Under the pieces are notes generated by a model, which had not been told where the DNA came from, ran no database searches, and saw nothing but the letters and a program-made list of their open reading frames with translations. A program made the position numbers and the translations under genes. A DNA stretch of 64,000 bases, from NCBI GenBank assembly GCA_024123915.1, contig CP099650.1, positions 1,178,001 through 1,242,000 on the forward strand. The letters are read 5' to 3'. The stretch is from Oxalobacteraceae bacterium OTU3CAMAD1. GTDB taxonomy: Bacteria > Pseudomonadota > Gammaproteobacteria > Burkholderiales > Burkholderiaceae_D. Positions 51,099 through 60,633 of the stretch are shown one piece after another; positions within the stretch are counted from its first letter, which is position 1, and each line of letters begins with the position of its first letter.

Positions 51099-52464
51099 AC
51101 CGGCCGACGCCCACCGCGCGCCGTGGTCGCTTCGGCGGCGCCTGCTGGCGGTGATTGTGGCCGCCAGCACCGTGCTGTGGCTGGCCAGCCTCGGCATCGT
51201 GACCGTGATCGCCTGGCACGAGACCAACGAGGTGTTCGACGACGCGCTGGAGGAATCTGGCTACATGATCATGGCCGCGACCACCGAATGGAACGAGCGC
51301 GGCCTGCTGGCGTCGGCGCGGCCCGGCGGCGCGAACGGCCGCAAGGTCGACATGCAATACCAGATCGTGGTCGACGGCCGGGTGATCCAGCGCACCAGCG
51401 GCGCGCCGGTGCGGCCGTTTGTCACTGGCTTCGACGACAGCCACGGCTTCGCCGATCCCGAGATCGACGAGCGCCGCTGGCGCGTGTTCGTGGTGCGCGA
51501 CGACGCGCGCCGCTTCGAGGTGCAGGTCGGCCAAAAACACAAGAAACGCTTCGATATCCTGGAGGAGCTGGCCGAGTCGCTGTGGCTGCCGGTGCTGGGG
51601 TTTCTGGCGCTGCTGGCGCTGGTGTGCTGGGCGTTGACCGGGCGCGTGCTCAAGCCTTTGCACCGCACCGCGTCGGCCATCGCCGCCAAGACGCCCGATG
51701 ATCTGGCGCTGGTGCCGACCGCCGGGCAGCCGCGCGAGCTGTTGCCGATCGTGCTGGCGCTGAACGGCGTGCTGGGCCGCCTCGACGCCGCGCTGCAAGC
51801 CGAGCGCCGCTTTACCGCCGACGCCGCGCACGAACTGCGCACGCCGCTGGCCGGGCTGCACATGCACGTGCAACTGCTGCAACGGCAGCATCCGGATCTG
51901 GCCGCGTCGTTCCAAAAGCTGCGCCAGGATATCGCGCGCATGACCGGGCTGGTCGACAGCCTGCTGGCGTTGGCGCGGCTGGACCCGCTGGCGCGCGAGC
52001 AATTGGTGCGCCAGCCGGTGGCGCTGGCGCCGCTGTTGGAGCGGCTGGTTGCGGCGCATGCGGGCGAGGCCGAGCAGCGCGGCATCACGCTGACCGCGCG
52101 CTGCGATCTGGACCACGTGGACGCCAATCCGCAGATGCTGGAGATCATGCTGCGCAACCTGATCGACAACGCGCTGCGCTATTGCCCGGCCGGCAGCCGG
52201 GTGGAGATCGCGGCGGACCGCATCGCCGGCAGCGGCCGCATCGTCGTCCGTGACGACGGCCCCGGCGTCGATGATGCCAGCCGGCAGCGGCTGACGGAGC
52301 GGTTCTTCCGCGTGTTGGGGCAGGGGCAGGGTGGCAGCGGGCTCGGTCTGTCGATCGTCAAACGCATCGCCGACCTGCACGGGATCGATATCGTGTTCGG
52401 CACAGGCCTTGACGGCAGGGGCCTAGGCGTCACGCTGAACCTGCCGCCCGATCCTGGCCACTAA
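51088..52464 (+). CDS. QseC/PmrB-like sensor histidine kinase
   Basis: A 458-residue kinase: TM1 about 20-42, a periplasmic domain of about 110 residues, TM2 about 165-185, HAMP-like linker, H-box DAAHELRTPLAGL, N-box LIDNALRYCP, G1 VRDDGPGVDD and G2 GGSGLGLSIVKRIADLH. Translationally coupled to the response regulator gene. Signal unknown; QseC relatives sense cationic peptides, metals or catechols. Confidence 0.93.
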   Translation: MTTKPADAHRAPWSLRRRLLAVIVAASTVLWLASLGIVTVIAWHETNEVFDDALEESGYMIMAATTEWNERGLLASARPGGANGRKVDMQYQIVVDGRVIQRTSGAPVRPFVTGFDDSHGFADPEIDERRWRVFVVRDDARRFEVQVGQKHKKRFDILEELAESLWLPVLGFLALLALVCWALTGRVLKPLHRTASAIAAKTPDDLALVPTAGQPRELLPIVLALNGVLGRLDAALQAERRFTADAAHELRTPLAGLHMHVQLLQRQHPDLAASFQKLRQDIARMTGLVDSLLALARLDPLAREQLVRQPVALAPLLERLVAAHAGEAEQRGITLTARCDLDHVDANPQMLEIMLRNLIDNALRYCPAGSRVEIAADRIAGSGRIVVRDDGPGVDDASRQRLTERFFRVLGQGQGGSGLGLSIVKRIADLHGIDIVFGTGLDGRGLGVTLNLPPDPGH

Positions 52465-52502
52465 CGATTCACGAATGCTGAACGGCTGTTCTGTAGGTGG
52501 TT

Positions 52503-52967
52503 TTAGCGGGGGGCTTGGCCGGAGTCGCGGACCAGATGGCACGACATTGTGTCGGGAGTAGCGGCCTTGTAGCCAGCGCTCTTATCGCGCAGGTAACTTT
52601 GCTCGCTGCCATATCCCGTGACGTTCCAACCGATGTCTTGATCGGGGCCGCCGTCATGCGTGAGCGAAATGATCTGGTAGCGGCAGGCAGGCGTGCTCCG
52701 GGTGAAGCGCCAGGTGATGCGCAAATGCCCGTCGCCGTCTATTTGTTCCGCCAACTCATAAGGCAGCGCTTGGCACTGACTGAATGAGGTCAGCCACGAT
52801 ATGGTCTGGGTACGCACTGCGAGCATGCCATAGCACGCCCGACCGGTACCCACGAAACGACCGGTGAATGGCGCTTCGCCGGCCTGTGCAGTCAGTACTA
52901 CCGCCATGCATAAAGCAAGCGTGTGCCGGATCTTGGGGCGTAACGAGGCTTTTTGTGTCGTCGTCAT
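52503..52967 (-). CDS. Exported hypothetical protein
   Basis: A 154-residue protein; start 52967 has AAAGGTT and starts a signal peptide ending TAQAG. The mature protein has four Cys (GRACYGML; SFSQCQAL; TPACRYQI; TMSCHLV), likely two disulfides, and many aromatic residues. No family recognised. It is divergent from the YgiW-like gene, sharing the region with the TTTAAG box, and may be under the same two-component control. Confidence 0.7.
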   Translation of the reverse strand: MTTTQKASLRPKIRHTLALCMAVVLTAQAGEAPFTGRFVGTGRACYGMLAVRTQTISWLTSFSQCQALPYELAEQIDGDGHLRITWRFTRSTPACRYQIISLTHDGGPDQDIGWNVTGYGSEQSYLRDKSAGYKAATPDTMSCHLVRDSGQAPR

Positions 52968-53063
52968 AGTGAACCTTTTGTATCGAAACCTGATTGGCGC
53001 GACGCGGTTGGCACCGTTTGATCGCGTAGCTCTTTGAGCGTAAACCCCAATCGCTGTCCGCGA

Positions 53064-53106
53064 TTTAAGATTCTTTAAGATCGGGTTAATGTCCAATCGG
53101 TGTAAT
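53064..53106 (+). promoter_or_regulatory. Three-copy TTTAAG-type box with 10-bp period plus -10
   Basis: TTTAAGATTC, TTTAAGATCG and GGTTAATGTC start at 53064, 53074 and 53084, exactly one helical turn apart, matching PmrA/QseB boxes. TGTAAT at 53101-53106 is a plausible -10, so the last repeats cover the -35 position, as expected for activation by a response regulator. Confidence 0.65.
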
Positions 53107-53169
53107 GCGTCTGTGCCTGCAATGAACAGCAGGTCCCGATAACGACTCACCACCACAAAGGACAACACC

Positions 53170-53574
53170 ATGAAACGCATACTCAAAATCTCCTGCATCA
53201 CCGCTCTGCTGGCCGGTTCGGCCTTCGCCGTCGCCCAGACCGGCGGTTACGCCGGACCGTCCACCAACGCCGCGCCGGCCGGCTACTCGGGGCCGTCGAC
53301 CGTGCCGCTGATGACCGCCAAGGATTTGCTGGCCAAGGGCAAGGACGACCAGTACGTCAAGCTCAAGGGCAAGCTGGTCAACCACAAGGGCGGCGAGGAA
53401 TACGAGTTCGCCGACCAGAGCGGCAAGATGACGGTCGAGATCGACGCCAAGCGCTTCCCGGACAACGCCAAGATCGACCAGAACACCTTGGTGGAGCTGA
53501 CCGGCGAATTCGACAAGGAAACCCTGGGCGAGTCGACCCTCGACGTCAAGCAAATCAAGGTTGTGACCAACTAA
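53170..53574 (+). CDS. YgiW/YdeI-type BOF (OB-fold) stress protein
   Basis: A 134-residue exported protein (signal peptide ending AVAQT; RBS AAAGGA). A GGYAGPST / GYSGPST spacer precedes the BOF domain: TAKDLLAKGKDDQYVKLKGKLVNHKGGEEYEFADQSGKMTVEIDAKRF and DQNTLVELTGEFDKE. In E. coli ygiW is next to qseBC and QseB-controlled; here the QseBC-like pair is 0.7 kb away and a matching box precedes the gene. Confidence 0.93.
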   Translation: MKRILKISCITALLAGSAFAVAQTGGYAGPSTNAAPAGYSGPSTVPLMTAKDLLAKGKDDQYVKLKGKLVNHKGGEEYEFADQSGKMTVEIDAKRFPDNAKIDQNTLVELTGEFDKETLGESTLDVKQIKVVTN

Positions 53575-53682
53575 GCAAGCTGTGTGCGCGGCGTGCACGG
53601 TCGCCGGAATATTCTTGCCGTCGCGTAACAATATCTGTATCTTGTGGGGAGAGTATTTGTTAAATTTCCACTGGAGCATGCA

Positions 53683-54375
53683 ATGTCACGTCAAGAAGTC
53701 ACAGCCGAACAGGTCGCCTCGGCGGCCGATGGGATACAGCGCGACGGCCAGCGGGTGACGATCGAGGCGGTGTGCGCGGTGCTCGACGGCGCCTCCGTCA
53801 ACGCCGTGCACAAGCATCTGACGGCGTGGCGCGTGCGCCATGCCAAGCCGGCCGAGGCGCCCAAGCTGGATATCCCCGAGCCGATCGCCATCGCGCTGGG
53901 CAAGTGGGCGCAGCAGTTGGCCGAGGAGGCCGGCGTCGGCGCGCGCGACGCGCTGGCGCAGTCCGAGGAGGACATGCAGGCGCTGCTCAAGTCCGGCGGG
54001 CAGTTCGAGGCCGAGCGCGAGGAACTGCTGGCGCAGGTGGCCAGCCTGACGGTCGCGCGCGACGAGGCGCTGGCCACCGTGGCAGAGCGTGGCGAGGAGA
54101 TCGACCAGTTGCAGGCCGAGCTGCGCAACGCGCGCCATATCGCCACCGACGCGCTGGTGGGCAAGGCGAAGGACCAGTTGGCCATCGAGGGCAAGGATAG
54201 CCAGCTGGTCGATCTGCGCGCGCAGATCGAGCGCAACGTGGCGGCGGCGGCCGCCTTGTCCGACGCGCGGCTCAACGCCGAGATGGAATTGGTCGGGGCC
54301 GTCACGGCGCGGGACAATTTCGCGGCGGAGATCAAGGAGTTGCGCGCGCGGCTGGCGTCGCGGCGGGCGGAATAA
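53683..54375 (+). CDS. KfrA-like DNA-binding coiled-coil protein
   Basis: A 230-residue protein; start 53683 with GGAG. N-terminal KfrA DNA-binding domain (VTAEQVASAADGIQRDGQRVTIEAVCAVLDGASVNAVHKHLTAWR) followed by a long Ala/Glu/Gln-rich coiled coil (about 90-225, EEREELLAQV- and QLQAELRNAR-type heptads). KfrA is a plasmid partition-accessory repressor; chromosomal homologues occur in Burkholderiales. No plasmid rep or par genes are nearby. A GC-rich stem-loop follows. Confidence 0.88.
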   Translation: MSRQEVTAEQVASAADGIQRDGQRVTIEAVCAVLDGASVNAVHKHLTAWRVRHAKPAEAPKLDIPEPIAIALGKWAQQLAEEAGVGARDALAQSEEDMQALLKSGGQFEAEREELLAQVASLTVARDEALATVAERGEEIDQLQAELRNARHIATDALVGKAKDQLAIEGKDSQLVDLRAQIERNVAAAAALSDARLNAEMELVGAVTARDNFAAEIKELRARLASRRAE

Positions 54376-54394
54376 GGTCGCGCCAGCCGCAAAC

Positions 54395-54420
54395 CGGCCC
54401 CGGCGGCTTTGCCGGGGCCG
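54395..54420 (+). terminator. GC-rich stem-loop after the KfrA-like gene
   Basis: CGGCCCCGGC / GCCGGGGCCG with loop GGCTTT; no T-run, so strength is uncertain. Confidence 0.6.
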
Positions 54421-54788
54421 CCTCGCTTTCACCCCCGAAATCGTCCCGGTGCGGCTTTCACGCAACGTTTTGCCCCATGGCCGGCAGTTTTTTTCATGTC
54501 GCCCGACACGTGGCGAGCTCTTCCCTTGGCAATCGCCGCGGCGGCCGGCAAGCGGCGCCGTATCGGCCCCTTTTCCCGCCCCCACGCCCGGTGCGCGCCA
54601 TTATCGGCCGTGCGCGCCCGCGACCAAAATAATGACTTCCAGCATGTTGTCATAACATTTTCGGTATCGGAACAAGGAAAAATTTGATTGGTTTGCTCTT
54701 GGTTCGCTCCTTAAGATTAGTTTCGCAGCACAAGGAAAAGTGCTTGCGCACCAAATCATTTACAAAAATTATAATTACGGAGACAAAC
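54421..54788 (+). other. Intergenic upstream region of the third TBDR
   Basis: 368 bp without a credible gene. The first about 220 bp are GC-rich and featureless. From about 54627 the sequence becomes AT-rich and should hold the TBDR promoter; several TTGGTT/TTGATT hexamers are present but no unambiguous -35/-10 pair. A CCTTAAGATTAG segment lies near 54711. Short open frames here have no RBS. Confidence 0.4.
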
Positions 54789-57671
54789 ATGAGCGTACCT
54801 GGCACCGGGAACCACGCGGCACCCCAATACCATCTGAAAATCAAGCTGTCGGTCGCCGTCCTGGCCGGCGCCGGCATCCTGAGCAGCGCCTCGGTGTGGG
54901 CGCAAGCTCCCGCTGAAAAAACCGAGCCGCCGATCGACACCGTGGTCGTCACCGGTGTCAAGGCATCGCTGATCAAGAGCCTCGCGATCAAGCGCACCAA
55001 CGACCAGGTCGTGGAATCGATCGTTGCCGAAGACATCGGCAAGCTGCCCGATAACAACGTCGTCGAAGCGCTGCAGCGCGTGACGGGGATCCAGGTCACC
55101 AACCGCGCCGGCGGCGAAGTCGGCGCCTTGTCGATCCGTGGCCTGCCCGACGTCCAAACCACCTGGAACGGGCGCACGATTTTTACCGCGTCCGGCACGC
55201 AGGTCGCACTGCAGGACATTCCCTCGACCCTGGTGCGCCAGATCGACGTCTACAAGACGCGCGACGCCAGCCAGTTGGAGACCGGTATTGCCGGCCAGGT
55301 CGACGTCAAGTCGCTGCGGCCGTTCGATTTCAAGGGGCCGAAAGTGTCGGTGCTGGCGCGTGAAACCTATCTCGATCCCGCGAAAACGTACAATCCCCAA
55401 GCCAGCGCCATGTTCAGCAACCGCTGGGAAACCGGCATCGGCGAAGTCGGCGCCCTGGTCAATCTGTCTGCGAGCCGGACGAAGTACCGCAACGAAAGCG
55501 TGACGCCGGGTGCGATGGTGCCGTTTGTCAGCCCCAACGCCGCAGAAGTCCCGGCCGGTTACACGCCCTTGCAGCGCATCACCGACACCAGCATCTGGAC
55601 GCCCGGCACCCGTACCGGCTTGCCGACGGCGGCCGGTTCAACGCTCGATTTCAACGGCAAAGCGCATCCTTACTACCTGGCGCGCGACGCCGTTTTCCAA
55701 AGCGACCTGCAGGGCAAGCGCGAGCGTCCCGCCGCCAATCTCGCGTTGCAGTGGAAGCCGAACAGCAGTTCGGTCTACACCTTCGAATCGATGTACAGCG
55801 GTTATCGCGACAAGGCCTTCAACCAGTTGCTGTTCAGCTTTGCCGACTGGTGGGGCGATCTCGGCAGCAACCCTGCGGGGACGATTACGACGTTCCCGGG
55901 AACGAACATCATCAAGAGCCGCAATGTCGGTAGCGTCTATGCCTTCAACAGCGGCGACTACACCACTTCGGCGACCGATTCCCGCGTGTATGCCCTGAAC
56001 GGCAAGTGGGATATCGGCGACAAACTGAGGCTGGACGGCGATCTGTCGTACCAATCCAGCAGCTTTCACTCGGAATTCACCGCCACCCGGATCGATCGCG
56101 TCGCACCTTCGATCAACGTCGACTTCAATGCCGGCGGCGGCAACACGGCGTTCGGTTTCAATAACAACAATGCCGACCTGACCGACCCGACCAAGTGGAA
56201 TGTCGCGCAGTTCTACGACAACGCCAACCGCAACAAGGGCAGCGCCGCCACGGCCAATCTGTCGGGCGTCTACGATGCCGACTGGGGTCCGCTGCAGACG
56301 ATCCAGTTCGGCGCGCGCTTGGACGACCGCAAGGCGTCGGAGGCCAACCGGAACCAATCGGGCACCCTGAACCGCAACCTCGCCTCGCTCGGTCCGGAGT
56401 ATTCCTCCACCAACTCGGGCTTCGGCACGGACATCTCAAACGTCCCGCGCGCATGGGTGGAGCCCAACGCCTACTACATCCGCGACCATATCGACGACTG
56501 GCGCAAGATGTTCAACTCGACCGATCCGAACTTCCTGACGACGGACCAGCTGCGCTTGCAGAAGACGTTCAAGGTCGACGAAAAGACGAGCAACCTGTTC
56601 CTGATGGGGAATACCCAAAACGAGCTGTTCGGCAATCGCCTGCGCGGCAATTTCGGCGTGCGCTACGTCAAGGTCGATACCGACATGACCTTCTATAAGG
56701 TCGATGCCACCACCAAGGCGGTCACGCCATCCACTGCCAGCAAGTCGACCAGCAAATTCCTGCCCAGCGCGACCTTGATTTACGATGCAGCCAAGGACGT
56801 CGTGCTGCGCGGTAACTATGGTCAAACCCTGCGCCGCCCGAACTTCGGTAGTTTGAATCCTGTCCTGCAACTCGGTGACGACGTGACCCGGGTGGGTTAT
56901 GGCAATGGCAGCGGCGGCAATCCGGACCTGGAACCGACGCGCTCCAAGAACCTGGATCTGACGGCCGAGTGGTATTTCCAGAAGGACAGCGCACTCTACG
57001 GTACTGCGTTCAAGCGCAAGATCGAGGGTCTGGTCGTCGACTTGCGCCGCAGGGTGCACGTCGATCCGGCGAACGACCCGTTCCGCAACTCGACCTCGGG
57101 CGGCGACCATACGAACGGCTATGACTACGTCATCAACTCGCCGGTCAACGCTTCCGACGGCACGATCAAAGGCGTTGAGCTCGGGCTGGTCTACTTCCCG
57201 AAATGGCTGCCTAGCGTGCTCGACGGCTTGGGGGTCCAGGGCAGCTTTACGAAACTGTCGTCGTCGCAGAACGTGCCCGAGGTCAATGATGCCGGCGACG
57301 TCGTCGCCCAGCTCGAGACACCGTTCTTTGGCGTGTCCAACCGGTCCTACAATGCCACTTTGGCCTACGAAAAGGGCCCGGTCAGCGCGCGCTTGTCCTA
57401 TGTGTGGCGCTCCGGCTTCCTGTCCACCAACGAAGCCGCGCAGTTTGCCAATCCGCTCGGTATCTGGCGTCGTCCGGAAAAGAGCGTGGACATGCAAGTG
57501 TCCTACAAGATCAACGACAACATGTCGGTCGATATCAGTGGCGTCAACCTGACCAACGAAATGCAGCAGCAGTACTACCACTTTGGCAATGCGGGCACCC
57601 CGCAGACGACCAATTTCGGTACGCTCCAGATCGGCCGTTCGGTCGCGGTTGGCTTGCGCTGGAAGATGTAA
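54789..57671 (+). CDS. TonB-dependent receptor, CUT-type
   Basis: A 960-residue receptor; start 54789 has CGGAG and is followed by a signal region ending SVWAQ. TonB-box VVVTGVKASLIKSLAIKRTNDQVVESI, plug VAEDIGKLPDNNVVEALQRVTGIQVTNR and RGLPDVQTTWNGRTIF, barrel ending IGRSVAVGLRWKM. The IGKLPDNNVVEALQRV plug marks the same large-TBDR class as the receptor at 30311. Followed by a strong terminator and a carboxylesterase gene. Confidence 0.94.
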   Translation: MSVPGTGNHAAPQYHLKIKLSVAVLAGAGILSSASVWAQAPAEKTEPPIDTVVVTGVKASLIKSLAIKRTNDQVVESIVAEDIGKLPDNNVVEALQRVTGIQVTNRAGGEVGALSIRGLPDVQTTWNGRTIFTASGTQVALQDIPSTLVRQIDVYKTRDASQLETGIAGQVDVKSLRPFDFKGPKVSVLARETYLDPAKTYNPQASAMFSNRWETGIGEVGALVNLSASRTKYRNESVTPGAMVPFVSPNAAEVPAGYTPLQRITDTSIWTPGTRTGLPTAAGSTLDFNGKAHPYYLARDAVFQSDLQGKRERPAANLALQWKPNSSSVYTFESMYSGYRDKAFNQLLFSFADWWGDLGSNPAGTITTFPGTNIIKSRNVGSVYAFNSGDYTTSATDSRVYALNGKWDIGDKLRLDGDLSYQSSSFHSEFTATRIDRVAPSINVDFNAGGGNTAFGFNNNNADLTDPTKWNVAQFYDNANRNKGSAATANLSGVYDADWGPLQTIQFGARLDDRKASEANRNQSGTLNRNLASLGPEYSSTNSGFGTDISNVPRAWVEPNAYYIRDHIDDWRKMFNSTDPNFLTTDQLRLQKTFKVDEKTSNLFLMGNTQNELFGNRLRGNFGVRYVKVDTDMTFYKVDATTKAVTPSTASKSTSKFLPSATLIYDAAKDVVLRGNYGQTLRRPNFGSLNPVLQLGDDVTRVGYGNGSGGNPDLEPTRSKNLDLTAEWYFQKDSALYGTAFKRKIEGLVVDLRRRVHVDPANDPFRNSTSGGDHTNGYDYVINSPVNASDGTIKGVELGLVYFPKWLPSVLDGLGVQGSFTKLSSSQNVPEVNDAGDVVAQLETPFFGVSNRSYNATLAYEKGPVSARLSYVWRSGFLSTNEAAQFANPLGIWRRPEKSVDMQVSYKINDNMSVDISGVNLTNEMQQQYYHFGNAGTPQTTNFGTLQIGRSVAVGLRWKM

Positions 57672-57699
57672 GCGTCAAGATGTAGTTGTAAGTTGTATT

Positions 57700-57764
57700 A
57701 ATCGCCGCAAGGGGGCGATTTCATTTGCGCGTCGCGGGCTTCGGTCCCCGACGCGTTTTTTTTT
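57700..57764 (+). terminator. Tandem terminators after the TBDR
   Basis: First stem AATCGCC / GGCGATT (57700-57720), then GCGTCG...CGACGC (57729-57754) followed by nine T residues, a strong intrinsic terminator. The esterase is therefore a separate unit. Confidence 0.88.
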
Positions 57765-57868
57765 GCGGCAAAGCCGTTGGTGAATTTCGAAAACGTGGCT
57801 GCGCAAATTCACACTATTGCCAAGGAATAAAGGGAGTAGGATTCCGACCATAATCGGAGAACATAAGA

Positions 57869-59407
57869 ATGAGACATTTACGTGCGGCCGCCCTGGTCGC
57901 GTTGCACCTCGGGGGCCTGACGGCCGGCGCGGCCCATGCGGCCCAGGCGACCGCCGCCGTCAAGGTGACCGGCGGCGAGATTGCCGGCACGCGCGCCGGC
58001 GCGATGCGCAGCTACCTGGGCGTGCCGTTCGCCGCGCCGCCGGTCGGTGCGCTGCGCTGGCGGGCGCCGCAGGCCGTGTTGCCGTGGCAGGGCGTCAAGC
58101 AGGCCAACAGCTTTTCCGCCGCGTGCGCGCAGACCGCCGTGTGGGTGACGAATCCGAAAAGCGAGGACTGCCTTTACCTCAACATCTGGGCGCCCGAGAA
58201 AGCCGCCAAGCTGCCGGTGATCGTCTGGATCCACGGCGGCGGCTACTACGGCGGCACCGCCGCGCAGGGCGGCTTCGACGGCGGCAACCTGGCCGCGCAC
58301 GGCGCCATCGTCGTCACCATCAACTACCGCCTCGGCATCTTCGGCTTTTTCGCCCACCCGGAACTGTCGGCCGAGTCGCCGGACCGCGCCTCCGGCAACC
58401 AGGGCTTGCTGGACCAGATCGCGGCACTGCGCTGGGTCAAGAGCAACATCGCGGCCTTCGGCGGCGATCCGCAGCGCGTGGCGATCGCCGGCGAATCGGC
58501 CGGCGGCACGTCGGTCGGGGCGATGGTGGTGTCGCCGCTGGCGAAGGGGCTGTTCCAGCGCGCCATCGCCGAGAGCGGCTATGCGGCCGTGCCGCGCGAC
58601 GCCGACGATACCACCCAGGTCGACCGCCGGCGCGCCGAGGCGCAGGGCCTCGCGTTCGCGCAAGGGCTGGGCGCGCGCGATCTGGCGCGGCTGCGCGCGA
58701 TGAGCGTCGAGGATTTGCACAAACCTGCCTGGTCGCCGCGCGCGATCGTCGACGGGCATGTGCTGCGCGAAGACTTGACCACCACCTACCGCCATCGCCG
58801 GCACAACGACGTGCCGCTGCTGGTGGGCTGGAACGCCGAGGAGGGCAAGGACCTGGCGCCGGAGATCCTGGGCACCGGCGATTTCACGGCGGCCCGGCAC
58901 CGCGAGCTGGTGACGAAGCTGCTCGGCCACGCGCCGTCCGACGCGTTGATGGCGCGCTATCCCGGCGCCACCGATGCGCAGGCCAAGGCCTCCATCGACC
59001 AGCTCACCACCGACTGGTGGGGCTGGGGCAGCCTGTACTGGGCCAGCCTGCAGGCGAAGCATGGCCGCGCCAAATCGTACGCCTACTTCTTCGCGCACCA
59101 GCCGGCCGAGCCATCGACGCTTTGCGGCTATGGCTGCGGCGCCGGGCATGGCGCCGAGATCCCGTACGTGTTCGACAATCTCGACAAGGATGGACGCGCG
59201 TGGACCCGGTCGGACCGCCAACTGGCCGCGCGGCTGGCGCGGACCTGGGTCAATTTCGCCGCCACGGGCAGCCCGGAGGGGAAGGGTTTGCCGGCCTGGC
59301 CCGCCTACGATGGCACCAACGCGTCGGTGCTGCGCATCGGCGGCGCGGCCGACGTGAAACGCCATCCGCTGCCGGACCTGTCCGTGTTTCCGCCGATGGC
59401 CAAGTAG
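57869..59407 (+). CDS. Exported type-B carboxylesterase
   Basis: A 512-residue carboxylesterase/lipase family protein with signal peptide ending AHAAQ. Motifs: YLGVPFAAPPVGALRW, EDCLYLNIWAP, IHGGGYYGGT (oxyanion hole), GDPQRVAIAGESAGGTSVGAMV (catalytic Ser) and GCGAGHGAEIPYVF (catalytic His). Size and motif order match bacterial para-nitrobenzyl-esterase-like enzymes. Probably hydrolyses ester-bearing substrates brought near by the upstream TBDR; that link is inferred. Confidence 0.93.
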   Translation: MRHLRAAALVALHLGGLTAGAAHAAQATAAVKVTGGEIAGTRAGAMRSYLGVPFAAPPVGALRWRAPQAVLPWQGVKQANSFSAACAQTAVWVTNPKSEDCLYLNIWAPEKAAKLPVIVWIHGGGYYGGTAAQGGFDGGNLAAHGAIVVTINYRLGIFGFFAHPELSAESPDRASGNQGLLDQIAALRWVKSNIAAFGGDPQRVAIAGESAGGTSVGAMVVSPLAKGLFQRAIAESGYAAVPRDADDTTQVDRRRAEAQGLAFAQGLGARDLARLRAMSVEDLHKPAWSPRAIVDGHVLREDLTTTYRHRRHNDVPLLVGWNAEEGKDLAPEILGTGDFTAARHRELVTKLLGHAPSDALMARYPGATDAQAKASIDQLTTDWWGWGSLYWASLQAKHGRAKSYAYFFAHQPAEPSTLCGYGCGAGHGAEIPYVFDNLDKDGRAWTRSDRQLAARLARTWVNFAATGSPEGKGLPAWPAYDGTNASVLRIGGAADVKRHPLPDLSVFPPMAK

Positions 59408-59505
59408 CGCCGAAGGTAGTCCGATCCTGCCTGACTATTGCCCAATCCTGTCGACGGAAGATAATTTGCTGGCGAAGTCGGCACGGGGGAGGCTAGACTG
59501 GGCGG

Positions 59506-60477
59506 ATGGGATTTTCGGGAGCGCCAGTGAAAGCATTCGAGTTGGGGAACGGTCGGGCCGGTGAGCACACCTTGCCTGTGCGGGCGCGCATCGCGGCCGA
59601 TTGCGACCGCCTGGACTGGCGGGGGCCGGCCTTTGAGACCGGCATTCCGGGACTGACCTTGTACCGGGTCAGCGAGCCGACGCCGCCGTTTTCCAGCATC
59701 TACGAGCCCAGCTTGTCCTTGATCATTCGTGGCCGCAAGCGCGTGACCGTCGGCGCGGCGATCCTCGACTATGGCGAGTCGAACTTCCTGCTGACCGCGA
59801 TCGATCTGCCGACCACGGTGCAGATACTGGAGGCCAGCGAGGCCGAACCTTATTACGCGGCCTTGTTGCGGCTCGACCTGGAACGCTTGCGCGGCATCAT
59901 CGTGCAACACGATGTACCGGCCGCCGCACCGCCGGGGGCGATGGGCATGGCGGTGGGCACGGCGAGCGCCGAGCTGTTCGACGCGCTGGCGCGCTTGATC
60001 GCGTTGATGGACGCGCCGCAGGACATTCCCTTTCTCGCCGCGCACATCCATGAGGAGATCCTGTACCGACTGCTCAGCGGGGAACAGGGCGACTATCTGC
60101 GGCGCATCGCGCTGTCCGGCTCGCAGACCAACCGGGTGGCGAAGGCGATCGCCTGGCTCAAGCAGAACTATATGGCGCCGCTGCGCGTCGAGCAGCTGGC
60201 CGAGATCGCCAGAATGGGCGTGTCGACCTTGCACCATCACTTCCGCGCCATGACTGCGATGAGCCCGCTGCAGTATCAAAAGCACTTGCGCCTGCATCAC
60301 GCGCGGGAGTTGATGCTCAGCGAGGCGGCCGACGCGGCGACCGCCGCCTTCCGCGTGGGCTATGAAAGCCCCACCCAGTTCAACCGCGAATACCGCCGCA
60401 TGTTCGGCGCGCCGCCGATGCGGCACATCAAGGCCATCCAGCAGCTCGGCGCCGACCAACGCGAGCCGGCGCGGTAA
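59506..60477 (+). CDS. AraC-family transcriptional regulator
   Basis: A 323-residue regulator: N-terminal AraC_N-type domain (GLTLYRVSEPTPPFSSIYEPSLSLIIRGRKRV; FLLTAIDLPTTVQI) and two C-terminal HTHs (RVEQLAEIARMGVSTLHHHFRAMTAMSPLQYQKHLRLHHARELM; ATAAFRVGYESPTQFNREYRRMFG). A GTG at 59527 with GGGAG six bases upstream is a better-supported start than the ATG at 59506. Likely controls the adjacent esterase or an unlinked alcohol/ester pathway. Confidence 0.92.
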   Translation: MGFSGAPVKAFELGNGRAGEHTLPVRARIAADCDRLDWRGPAFETGIPGLTLYRVSEPTPPFSSIYEPSLSLIIRGRKRVTVGAAILDYGESNFLLTAIDLPTTVQILEASEAEPYYAALLRLDLERLRGIIVQHDVPAAAPPGAMGMAVGTASAELFDALARLIALMDAPQDIPFLAAHIHEEILYRLLSGEQGDYLRRIALSGSQTNRVAKAIAWLKQNYMAPLRVEQLAEIARMGVSTLHHHFRAMTAMSPLQYQKHLRLHHARELMLSEAADAATAAFRVGYESPTQFNREYRRMFGAPPMRHIKAIQQLGADQREPAR

Positions 60478-60633
60478 CGTTGTATTTTCGAACCAAAACG
60501 GTGCGAAATTTTACAAATTTACAGAGGTTTTAACCTTTAGCCATCGGAAACGCACCAAATTGGACATAGTATCTTGCTGTAGCGAAATGCCAGTCTTCGC
60601 TGACCACGTCCATAATTTCCGCAAGGGTGACTC

